From an uncultured Acidimicrobiales bacterium (GTDB lineage Bacteria; Actinomycetota; Acidimicrobiia; Acidimicrobiales; SZUA-35): a stretch of DNA of 64,000 nucleotides. The first letter of the stretch is position 1. Each line of letters starts with the position of its first letter. Made by a program: the position numbers and the translations under genes. The notes beneath the pieces are model-generated. The model saw only the letters and a list, made by a program, of their open reading frames with translations. It searched no databases and was not told where the DNA came from. This document shows positions 42,322-49,976 of this stretch, one piece after another. The stretch is taken from contig CALHFG010000014.1 of the NCBI GenBank assembly GCA_938029215.1, positions 1 to 64,000 on the forward strand, in the 5' to 3' direction.

Positions 42322-42789
42322 ATGAAAAACGCGACACGACGAAGGGTTCTCTTCGTCTGTTCTTCCGGTGGCCATCTCGCCCAGTTGCTCGAGCTCGAAC
42401 ATTGGTGGGGCGATCACGACTGCCACTGGGTCACCTTCGATCTGCCCGACGCACGTAGCAGGCTCGGCGCCGACGGGTTCACCGCGGCGCATTACCCCAC
42501 CACGCGCAACCTGCCTAATGCGGTCCGCAACTTGATACTGGCTCGTACCGTGATGAAGGAATTCAAGCCCGATGTGGTCATCTCCAATGGGGCCGCGGTT
42601 GCTGTTCCCTTCTTTCTCGAAGCGAAGCGTCGTGGGATTCCCACCGTCTTCATCGAGGTGTATGACCGAATCGACTCTCGAACCATGACGGGCCGCCTGG
42701 TCAAGCCCTTCGCCACCTCGTTCTTGGTGCAGTGGCCCGAACAGCAGGAGCTTTATCCTGGATCGACCTTGATCGGAACGCTGTACTGA
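42322..42789 (+). CDS. PssD/Alg14-like glycosyltransferase membrane subunit
   Basis: 155 aa. The Rossmann start RRVLFVCSSGGHLAQLLEL is the Alg14 signature (SSGGH). Later parts: PDVVISNGAAVAVPFFLEAK and IPTVFIEVYDRIDSRTMTG. With the next gene it forms the two-part transferase of the PssD-PssE/Alg14-Alg13 type, which adds a sugar to a lipid-linked acceptor. The TGATG junction couples both. Confidence 0.9.
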   Translation: MKNATRRRVLFVCSSGGHLAQLLELEHWWGDHDCHWVTFDLPDARSRLGADGFTAAHYPTTRNLPNAVRNLILARTVMKEFKPDVVISNGAAVAVPFFLEAKRRGIPTVFIEVYDRIDSRTMTGRLVKPFATSFLVQWPEQQELYPGSTLIGTLY

Positions 42790-43319
42790 TGGCTGAGGCT
42801 CCCCGGTATCCAGTCGTCGTCTCGGTCGGGACCGACAAGCACCCCTTTGATCGTCTGGTTGGCTGGATCGATCAGTGGGCCAGTGCCCACCCCGAGGTCC
42901 CGGTCTTTGTGCAGCATGGTAACTCCGCGGCCCCAGTCCATGCCCACGGTGCCGCGCTGATCCCACACGCAGAACTTCTGGCAATGATCGAACAGGCGTC
43001 GGTCGTGGTCTCTCATGGCGGCCCATCGACGGTGATGGACGTTCGTTCCAGAGGTCGGATGCCCATCGTCATTGGTCGTAATCCCGAGTTCGGCGAGCAC
43101 GTCGATGAACATCAAATGCGATTTGCCGACCATCTCGACCGCCACGAAATGGCATTGTGCGTCGCAGATCAGATGTCCCTAAATCGGCAGATCGACCGGG
43201 GACTCGCCAACCCGGCAAGCTTGCAACTTAGAGTTGATGGCGATTCGGTTCCCAGCGGCGTCAAGGCGTTTGCGGCCCACATGAACACTTTGCTCAATAT
43301 TCCCACGGAGGCGACATGA
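42789..43319 (+). CDS. PssE/Alg13-like glycosyltransferase catalytic subunit
   Basis: 176 aa. N-terminal VVVSVGTDKHPFDRLVGWID and the UDP-sugar pocket ASVVVSHGGPSTVMDVRSRG, then PIVIGRNPEFGEHVDEHQMR match Alg13/MurG C-terminal fold. It needs the PssD partner. ATG shares one base with the upstream stop (TGATG), and its stop overlaps the GT2 start. Confidence 0.9.
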   Translation: MAEAPRYPVVVSVGTDKHPFDRLVGWIDQWASAHPEVPVFVQHGNSAAPVHAHGAALIPHAELLAMIEQASVVVSHGGPSTVMDVRSRGRMPIVIGRNPEFGEHVDEHQMRFADHLDRHEMALCVADQMSLNRQIDRGLANPASLQLRVDGDSVPSGVKAFAAHMNTLLNIPTEAT

Positions 43320-44272
43320 GCGACATACCTACCCCTACCAACGAAGGTGCGGGCTCTACCGCCGGCACGCGAGACCCCGTCTCGGTTGTTGTCGCCACAC
43401 GGGATCGTCCGGTTCTCTTGCGCCGCACGATCGAGTCGATCCTTACCCAGGACTACGACGGACCGATCGAGATGATCATCGTCTTCGACCGCTCCGAACC
43501 CGACCCCGATCTCATTCGAGACGACCCCAACCGAAGCGTTCGCCTCACCACCAATGTCAATACGCCAGGTCTGGCCGGTGCCCGCAACAGTGGCATCGCA
43601 CTGGTTGAGAACCCGTGGGTTGCCTTTTGCGACGACGACGATGAATGGCTGCCCGGCAAGCTAAAGGCGCAGATGGATGACATCGAGCGCACCGGATCCA
43701 AGTTCTCCATGACCGGTTCGCTCGTCAACTACCGCGGGGCCGACAATGTGCGACGTGCCGACGCTAGCGAGGTCAACAAGATGGGACTCCTTCATAGTCG
43801 CATCTTCGAGATTCCCTCGTCGTCGTTCATTCTCGACACCGAGTTCCTGCGAGACGATTTGGGCGGCATCGACGAGGTGCTCCCCGGGAGTTACGGCGAA
43901 GACTACGACCTGATGTTGCGAGCAGCGGATCACACGGTGATGTCGGTGGTTGAAGACCCGCTTTGTCGGGTCTATTGGCACGGATCGTCGTTTTTCTTCG
44001 AGCGATGGAAGTTGATCGATGAAGCGCTCGAGTACATGCTCAACAAGTTCCCCGAGTTCGACACCGCGCCCAAGGGCAAAGCTCGGATCGTGGGACAGCA
44101 GGCCATCGCCCAAGCCGAGATCGGTCAGCGCAAGCAAGCCATTGGCTCGATCAAGGATGTCATCAAGCTGAACTGGAAAGAACCCCGCTGGCCGCTCGCG
44201 ATCCTCGTGGTTCTCGGAATGCCAGCCAATGTTCTCTTGAAGGTTCTTCACCGATTCGGCAAAGGCATCTAG
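43316..44272 (+). CDS. Family 2 glycosyltransferase
   Basis: 318 aa. GT-A fold: SVVVATRDRPVLLRRTIESI, then FCDDDDEWLPGKLKAQMDDI with the DDD metal motif near residue 105. The C-terminal region has a GSYGEDYDLMLRAADHTVMS acceptor motif (ED). It adds one sugar in the polysaccharide pathway together with PssD/PssE. Converges with the DsbA-like gene, overlapping by 4 bp. Confidence 0.92.
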   Translation: MSDIPTPTNEGAGSTAGTRDPVSVVVATRDRPVLLRRTIESILTQDYDGPIEMIIVFDRSEPDPDLIRDDPNRSVRLTTNVNTPGLAGARNSGIALVENPWVAFCDDDDEWLPGKLKAQMDDIERTGSKFSMTGSLVNYRGADNVRRADASEVNKMGLLHSRIFEIPSSSFILDTEFLRDDLGGIDEVLPGSYGEDYDLMLRAADHTVMSVVEDPLCRVYWHGSSFFFERWKLIDEALEYMLNKFPEFDTAPKGKARIVGQQAIAQAEIGQRKQAIGSIKDVIKLNWKEPRWPLAILVVLGMPANVLLKVLHRFGKGI

Positions 44273-45024
44273 TCCCAGCGGCGAGAGCCAGCTTTCCAGT
44301 CTTCTTGGATCCCGGCCTCGTCTGCACTGAGCCCAAACGCTCGAAGCTGAGGTTGTTCTCGTAGCGAGCGCTTCATTTCGGTGAAGCTGGGAAAACTGGC
44401 CAGCGTGATGACCGAGTCCCAGAGCTTCAGCGCGTCCTCATCGTTGGGAACCCGGCTGATGACCGGCCCGAAGAACGAGGGTCCTTCAGGCGGCTGAAAT
44501 GAGATGATTGGGGTTCCAACGTCGCGGCCGGTCTTTTCCAGGGCTGCGTCGGTGTCCGCTTGCACGATCTCGGTCAGTGAGTCGTCGTCGGCAGCCGCGG
44601 CGTAGCCCAGGTCATAGCCAAGCGGTTCCAGGATCGACTCGAGATGTTCAGCTGTACCCAGCCATTCCCTGGGTTGGGCATCGGGATCCAGACCATCGGG
44701 CCTGCGGTCCACATCGAAGACCGATGCCCCAAACGCATCGTAGAGAGCCTCCATAGCCTCGTTTCCGTGGTCCCGTCGAATAGCCGCCGCGACCCTGAGC
44801 ATCCGAAGACCAGCGGTATGTCCGTGCTCGTAGCCGGCTGGAAAGTGGGCGTCGTAGTCGATGTTGGCGTTTAACAGCCGAAGGGAGATGAACCGCCAAT
44901 TGACCGTGTAATCGCGTTGAGCCTGAACCTTGTGAACCCATCGAGACGTGACCCAGGCAAAGGGGCACACGGGATCCCAGAAGAAGTCGATGTCGTAGTT
45001 CTCGCCTGACGCGGTGGAAGTCAT
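44269..45024 (-). CDS. DsbA-like / mycothiol-dependent nitroreductase Rv2466c family protein
   Basis: 251 aa. FFWDPVCPFAWVTSRWVHKV corresponds to FWFDPLCPWCWITSRW of Rv2466c; the resolving Cys of the CPxC site is Ala (CPFA) here, so the protein has a monothiol site. The rest fits the family: RFISLRLLNANIDYDAHFPA, a helical domain with RMLRVAAAIRRDHGNEAMEA, and DVGTPIISFQPPEGPSFFGP with cis-Pro. It may reduce substrates with mycothiol. ATG 45024 was preferred to an earlier in-frame start. Confidence 0.85.
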   Translation of the reverse strand: MTSTASGENYDIDFFWDPVCPFAWVTSRWVHKVQAQRDYTVNWRFISLRLLNANIDYDAHFPAGYEHGHTAGLRMLRVAAAIRRDHGNEAMEALYDAFGASVFDVDRRPDGLDPDAQPREWLGTAEHLESILEPLGYDLGYAAAADDDSLTEIVQADTDAALEKTGRDVGTPIISFQPPEGPSFFGPVISRVPNDEDALKLWDSVITLASFPSFTEMKRSLREQPQLRAFGLSADEAGIQEDWKAGSRRWD

Positions 45025-45095
45025 GCGCACAACAACAGCGGAACGGTCCACGGTGTTCCAAATCGATCGAAGCTGACGACCCTTCAGCCAGTGGT

Positions 45096-45101
45096 TACTG
45101 T
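45096..45101 (+). promoter_or_regulatory. -10 box TACTGT, leaderless-type start of esterase gene
   Basis: TACTGT, then CTGACT, then the ATG at 45108. Confidence 0.5.
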
Positions 45102-45107
45102 CTGACT

Positions 45108-46046
45108 ATGGACTTTGGTGTTGAACAGACCTCGGACGTGGAGCCCGATATCCGGATGCTGCTCGACAATCCCGGTCCGGTCGGTCCGGACATCTTTACC
45201 GCGAGCCCGGAAGAGATTCGTGCCCACTACCGAACGACCCGCAATCCCAAGGCCATCCCCGAGGTGGCTGAGGTTACCGATCGCACCTTCGAAGGGCCCG
45301 GTGGACCGGTGGCGGTTCGCGTGTACCGGGCCGACACCACCGACCACGCGGCCCCCACGCTGCTGTGGTTTCATGGCGGCGGCTGGGTCGTTGGCGACCT
45401 GTTCACAGCTGAGCTCCCGGCTCGAGCCCTGTGCCGCGACGCACGGTGCACGGTCATCAGCGTCGACTATCGCCTTGCCCCTGAAACCAAATTTCCGGGC
45501 GCCTATGACGACTGTGTCGCGTCGCTCGCATGGGTTCGGCAGAACGCGTCGGAGCTTCAGGTCGACGCGGAGCGGTTGGTGGTCGGGGGTGATAGCGCAG
45601 GCGGTAACCTCGCCGCCGCTGTTACGGTTGCCGACCGCGACACCGGGGGAGATCTGAAAGGTCAGCTGTTGATCTATCCGGTGGTCGAAGCCGAACCCGA
45701 CTGGACGGCTCGAGACACTCGGGGCGAGGACTATTTGCTCGGAGGCGTGGCCATGGACTGGTTCTTTGACCAATACGTTGCGTCGGAGAGCGACCGATCC
45801 GATTGGCGTCTCGCGCCTGCACTAGCGAACCTGGAACGCACCCCTGCGGCCTTCATTCAGACCTGCGGATTCGATCTGCTTGCAGCAGAAGGTCTGCGCT
45901 ATGCCACCAAGTTGCGGACTGCAGGAGTCGACGTGACCGTCGATCATCTTCCCGGCTCCGTCCATGCGTCGTTTGCAATGGAGATCGATGCCGGCGTGCG
46001 CGGTCGTGCCTCGGCGGCCGCCTGGTTGCGCGAGATCTTTAGCTAG
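45108..46046 (+). CDS. Hormone-sensitive-lipase-like alpha/beta hydrolase (esterase)
   Basis: 312 aa. Oxyanion motif WFHGGGWVVG (HGGG), nucleophile elbow VVGGDSAGGNLAAA, acid/His later: TCGFDLLAAEGLRYATKLRT and HLPGSVHASFAM. It is a carboxylester hydrolase of the HSL type, cytoplasmic, no signal peptide. It overlaps the MurD2 gene tail to tail by 8 bp. Confidence 0.92.
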   Translation: MDFGVEQTSDVEPDIRMLLDNPGPVGPDIFTASPEEIRAHYRTTRNPKAIPEVAEVTDRTFEGPGGPVAVRVYRADTTDHAAPTLLWFHGGGWVVGDLFTAELPARALCRDARCTVISVDYRLAPETKFPGAYDDCVASLAWVRQNASELQVDAERLVVGGDSAGGNLAAAVTVADRDTGGDLKGQLLIYPVVEAEPDWTARDTRGEDYLLGGVAMDWFFDQYVASESDRSDWRLAPALANLERTPAAFIQTCGFDLLAAEGLRYATKLRTAGVDVTVDHLPGSVHASFAMEIDAGVRGRASAAAWLREIFS

Positions 46047-47334
46047 AAAGAACCGCAGCTTCAAACGCCGCTGATCGGTTCGACCAGTTCCCGTGCTGAG
46101 GCGGGGTCGGAGCCGCCGGGCTGAACAACACGGTGGAGTGCTGCCGAGCGGCGGTGCGAATGAGTGCTACCGCGCTCTCTACATCCGGCGCGTGGAGTTG
46201 CTGCTCGATCACAACGTCTGCTGCAGTGAGATCTGCCACGAGATCAGCTCCGTTATCTGGAACTGCGACGATCGATACGGATTGCGTGGAAGACCGGAGC
46301 GCTTCTGCCAACGGAGCGGGCGACACTTTGCGGTCGATCCCGCCGAGAATGAGCCAGAGGTGATCGTCGGCGAATGCTGCCACAGCCGCAGCCGCGCCCG
46401 ATGGATTCGAAGCCAGCGAATCGTCGAACCAACGGTGACCGTCTTGGGAGTGGATTTCCCGCAGCCGCCCGACCATCGCGGGAAGATCGAGGAGCGTTTG
46501 CGCCGGGTCGCGTACCACCACGGCGCCAAAATCGGCTTGAAGTCGCTCCGCTGCGGCGAGGGCGAGGCGAGCGTTCGAGGCCATGTGCGCTGGCAGTTCG
46601 CTGAGGCGATCAGGGGTGTCCGGGGTCTCGACGACGAAGGCGTTGGAATGAGCGGACACCAGTCCGTCGAGATCGGCAATTGTTAGAACACGGGAGGCCT
46701 GGTGGATCGCTGCCAGTTTGTCGGCGTGATAGCGCTCCACCGAACCGTGCCAGCTGATGTGGTCCTCACTGAGGCTCGTGAGAATCGCAAGGTCAGCCCG
46801 GTGCGTGAAATCGACGGCCTGGTAGCTACTGACCTCACAGACCATCACGGTCCCTGCTGGCGGAGGTTGCACGGACCAGATTGGCGTGCCAATGTTGCCG
46901 ACCAGTTCGCTGTGGGGAAGGAGTGCGGCCAACATCCGCGCCACCGTGCTCTTGCCCTTGGTGCCGGTGATGATCACGGTCGGGAACCGGTCTCCAAAGG
47001 TAGTGAGCCACAGGTTGATCGCGGTCGTTACCGATTGGATGGGTGTGCCGTCCAGGGCTCGCGCGACATCTTCTCGATACCGCGGAAATCCTGGCGACCG
47101 GACGACAAGTCTGTTCGGCGAAGGGGACTCTGCAACCCAGTTGGAAACCGCGCCGACCGAAGCTCGATAGCGCGCGCATTCCTGGCGTATGTGGTCGGGA
47201 ACGGCGTCGATGTCATCCACCCACACACGAACCTGCGACGCGTCGGTCAGATGGGGGAGCAGAGCCATGTTGTCTATCCCTGCCCCGAGCAGGTCTACGG
47301 AGCGACCAGCGATCAGAGGGTCGAACTCCGTCAT
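46039..47334 (-). CDS. murD2: MurD2-type ligase (UDP-MurNAc-L-Ala : L-Glu)
   Basis: 431 aa. Mur-ligase central domain with ATP loop VIITGTKGKSTVARMLAALL, EVSSYQAVDFTHRADLAILT and SLSEDHISWHGSVERYHADK; N-terminal part has GRSVDLLGAGIDNMALLPHL. It is MurD-like but shorter and lacks other dcw genes nearby. Because it follows a MurL gene, with the start overlapping its stop by 4 bp, it most likely adds L-Glu to UDP-MurNAc-L-Ala, as MurD2 does in Xanthomonas. The usual D-Glu-adding MurD should be elsewhere or absent. Confidence 0.82.
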   Translation of the reverse strand: MTEFDPLIAGRSVDLLGAGIDNMALLPHLTDASQVRVWVDDIDAVPDHIRQECARYRASVGAVSNWVAESPSPNRLVVRSPGFPRYREDVARALDGTPIQSVTTAINLWLTTFGDRFPTVIITGTKGKSTVARMLAALLPHSELVGNIGTPIWSVQPPPAGTVMVCEVSSYQAVDFTHRADLAILTSLSEDHISWHGSVERYHADKLAAIHQASRVLTIADLDGLVSAHSNAFVVETPDTPDRLSELPAHMASNARLALAAAERLQADFGAVVVRDPAQTLLDLPAMVGRLREIHSQDGHRWFDDSLASNPSGAAAAVAAFADDHLWLILGGIDRKVSPAPLAEALRSSTQSVSIVAVPDNGADLVADLTAADVVIEQQLHAPDVESAVALIRTAARQHSTVLFSPAAPTPPQHGNWSNRSAAFEAAVLSS

Positions 47335-48707
47335 CGTGTTGTCCGCTGAGTGGCGTCAAGAAGACGCCGCTGGAACGCCGGCGGCGCCGGGCGAGGTGTA
47401 AGCCCGAGATCGTCCGAACCCAGCTCAGCCCACTTGCCCAACTGCAACGCCGCCTCGGCCGAAGGACGCAGCCGTTTGACCAGCAGGTGATCATCCCAGG
47501 CAGGGTCCGACGAGACCGTCAGCAGTGCGTTCGCTGCGTCGACCCGTTCGCCAACGCACTCGAGCGGCTTGTCCGGGGCCCACAGCCGAGCGAACTCCTG
47601 CTCGAGCTCGTCGGTGTCGAGCAAGTTGGCACCGAAGACCTGCCGCAATCGCTTGGGCTTCAATTCGGTGGCGAGCATGAGATAGGTGAACACGCACTTT
47701 GGGCACTCGCCGCACCATCGCTGGGGGGCTTCGTCGTCCGCTCCAGCGGTTCGCCCGGCGAATGCTCGATTGCAGCTGACCAACACATCGAGCGCTGCGT
47801 CCTGCCCGCTCAGCAGCGAGATGATGTCTGGTTCCTCGACAGTGCGCAACCACGAGAAGTATCGGATGTCGATCCCCGCGGCAGTGATCGCGCGGTCGAA
47901 CAACGCCTCGAACGTTGCGCCCTTCGACCACTGATGGTTGACCGCCCTGCCCGCCGAATTTGAGTGTTGGGAGATGAGCGTCGGCTCGTTTGCGGCCTCT
48001 TCGTTGGCCAGAACAACCGAGGTGAAGTTGTCACGGGCGGCGAGGGCAACCGAGATGGCCGAGACGATAGCGGTGATGGGAATGTGGCCGTTGAGACGGT
48101 CGGGTCGGGTGAGTTCGTCTAGCTGGTCCACTCTTCGGGCAACGGAAATCAACTCGTGCCCCAGCACCTCTGCGACTGCTCTGTGGGTGGAGGTGCCATT
48201 GATAGTGACAGGCCGAGCTTCAGGAAGCAGGCTGAGAACCACGGTTGAATCCTTGCCGCCACCGAAGGGAACCAGCGGGTGTCCGATCGTTGATTCCGTG
48301 GGCGGTTCCTCCTTGCGGGCTCGTGGTCCACCGGCCCACTGAAATGTGGTGACGAGCGGAATCGGCAGCTGGTTGACGTAGGCGAACTCACGAAGTCCGT
48401 GGTCGAACAGCTCGGTGACGAGAGCCCGTTCCTCTTCGGAGGTGGCGACCTCAACGATCACCGTCTGGGGAGCCTGGGATTTGTAGTACGACGTTCCGGC
48501 TACCAATAACAGTAGGTTGACCGCAGCATCGAAGGCGGCTGATTGCTGAGCGGCGTCGGCTGGCGGTAGTTGGATTCGTTCGGTGAACCAGGGCCCTTCG
48601 GAGAACCCGTAGTGCAATTCGATTAGGCCGGTCTGGGCGTTGCTCGTTGCTGAGCGAATGTGGAACGGACTCGAGCCCTGTTTCATCGTCCCCGCGGCGT
48701 CGGTCAC
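47331..48707 (-). CDS. murL: MurL-type UDP-MurNAc-L-Ala-L-Glu epimerase
   Basis: 458 aa, GTG start. Motifs of the MurL family: TSYYKSQAP (the YK site), VPFGGGKDSTVVLSLL near 147 (PP-loop-like, ATP binding), FSWLRTVEEPDI, SCNRAF and RWCGECPKCVFTYLMLA near 332. MurL epimerises the terminal L-Glu of UDP-MurNAc-L-Ala-L-Glu to D-Glu in an ATP-dependent reaction, replacing glutamate racemase. It is upstream of and coupled to murD2. A TAGACT -10 box is 6 nt before the GTG. Confidence 0.87.
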   Translation of the reverse strand: MTDAAGTMKQGSSPFHIRSATSNAQTGLIELHYGFSEGPWFTERIQLPPADAAQQSAAFDAAVNLLLLVAGTSYYKSQAPQTVIVEVATSEEERALVTELFDHGLREFAYVNQLPIPLVTTFQWAGGPRARKEEPPTESTIGHPLVPFGGGKDSTVVLSLLPEARPVTINGTSTHRAVAEVLGHELISVARRVDQLDELTRPDRLNGHIPITAIVSAISVALAARDNFTSVVLANEEAANEPTLISQHSNSAGRAVNHQWSKGATFEALFDRAITAAGIDIRYFSWLRTVEEPDIISLLSGQDAALDVLVSCNRAFAGRTAGADDEAPQRWCGECPKCVFTYLMLATELKPKRLRQVFGANLLDTDELEQEFARLWAPDKPLECVGERVDAANALLTVSSDPAWDDHLLVKRLRPSAEAALQLGKWAELGSDDLGLTPRPAPPAFQRRLLDATQRTTR

Positions 48708-48713
48708 CCCGAG

Positions 48714-48719
48714 AGTCTA
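48714..48719 (-). promoter_or_regulatory. -10 box TAGACT, leaderless-type start of murL-murD2
   Basis: Minus-strand TAGACT, then CTCGGG, then GTG at 48707. It drives the two-gene unit. Confidence 0.5.
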
Positions 48720-48769
48720 CCCAACTCCCGCAAACCAGGAGGGGGCCGGGTCGGGTTGGTTCGGCGCGT

Positions 48770-48775
48770 TACGAT
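48770..48775 (+). promoter_or_regulatory. -10 box TACGAT, leaderless-type start of soxB-like operon
   Basis: TACGAT, then CTCCACG, then the ATG at 48783. This favours the ATG at 48783 over the longer frame from 48660, which would overlap murL. Confidence 0.5.
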
Positions 48776-48782
48776 CTCCACG

Positions 48783-49976
48783 ATGTTGGAGCCCGAAGAG
48801 CAAGCTGAGCACTGGCGGGATGCCGGCGCGCTCGAGGACAGCTACGACGTCGTGATTGTTGGCGGTGGTCTCCCAGGCGTCGCGCTGGCGTACTACCTGG
48901 CGACTTCGCACTCGGTCAGTAACGTCGCGGTTTTGGCGAAGGGATCGCTCTTCGGCCCGCCGAACGCGTCGCCGTACGCCCTCGTGTCGCCTCAGCCGTG
49001 GTGGCCCTTCGGGGCCGAATTTGGGCTGCGTAGCAGTCCGCTGTTCGAGCAACTGCAAGCCGAGACCGACGGTCCAGAGCTGTTGACCGAACGGGACCGG
49101 GTGGTGATAGCTCGAAACAACGACGAGCTGAATTCGTGTCGCTGGCGCACCGAGCTGTCCAAAGCCCATGGAACGGACGCTCCAATAATCGACGCCACCG
49201 CGGTGCAGAAACTGCTCCCCGGCGCGGGGAACGCCAACACCCCTTCCATCGTGGGTGGTCAAGTGATTCCGCGAGGCGGTGTCTTGCGGGTCGATCGGGC
49301 GATCGCTGCCTATGCGTCCGGAGCGCACGAGGCCGGTGTCCGACTGGCCGAGGGCACCCCGGTCGTCGATGTGGAGGTTGAGAACGGGCGGGTTCGTGGC
49401 ATCCGGACAACAGCTGGATTGGTGAGAGCGCCGGTGGTAGTCGTCTGTGCGCCCGGATCATCGTCGCTGGTAGCGCAGATGGCCGGGGTCGCGTTGCCGT
49501 TGCTGACGCGTCGACACGAATCGATGCTCACCGAATCCACCGACGTCGACATCGAGGTGGTCGCCGGATTCGAATCGGACGACATCGTGGTCGCACCGGT
49601 CGATCAGGGCAGAACGCTCGTGACCGGTGTGACGTCCCATTTCGGGACCTACTCCTCCGAGCCTTCGCTAGACGCTCTTGACCGGCTGGCCACGGGAGCC
49701 CTCGCTGTACTCCCCGACTTGGCCGGTACGCGGCTGCACCGCCACTTTCGCTGCTTGATCGATACGACCGCCGACGGTCGCCCGCTGATCGGTACGACCA
49801 CAGTCGAAGGGGTGCTGGCAAATGTGGGATGGGGTGCTGACGGAACCGAACTGCTTCCGGCCGTCGTGAGTGAACTGGCAGCCTCGATTGCACGCAACGA
49901 GCTATCGCCCTTGCTCGATTCGTTGTTGCCGAGTCGTTTCGATCTCGCTCGCCCCCATCGATTGGCTGCCTCGTGA
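48783..49976 (+). CDS. soxB: Sarcosine-oxidase beta-subunit-like FAD oxidoreductase, divergent
   Basis: 397 aa. Dinucleotide motif YDVVIVGGGLPGVALAYYLA and VSNVAVLAKGSLFG follow the SoxB plan, and the C-terminus has DTTADGRPLIGTT. Two changes: the FAD-side loop normally NTGRN is ASPYALVSPQ, and the segment that carries the covalent-FMN His in heterotetrameric enzymes (RHDAVxWxYA) is RVDRAIAAYA, with Val for His. Family enzymes oxidise N-methyl groups of sarcosine. Stop overlaps the next GTG (GTGA). Substrate is uncertain. Confidence 0.8.
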   Translation: MLEPEEQAEHWRDAGALEDSYDVVIVGGGLPGVALAYYLATSHSVSNVAVLAKGSLFGPPNASPYALVSPQPWWPFGAEFGLRSSPLFEQLQAETDGPELLTERDRVVIARNNDELNSCRWRTELSKAHGTDAPIIDATAVQKLLPGAGNANTPSIVGGQVIPRGGVLRVDRAIAAYASGAHEAGVRLAEGTPVVDVEVENGRVRGIRTTAGLVRAPVVVVCAPGSSSLVAQMAGVALPLLTRRHESMLTESTDVDIEVVAGFESDDIVVAPVDQGRTLVTGVTSHFGTYSSEPSLDALDRLATGALAVLPDLAGTRLHRHFRCLIDTTADGRPLIGTTTVEGVLANVGWGADGTELLPAVVSELAASIARNELSPLLDSLLPSRFDLARPHRLAAS

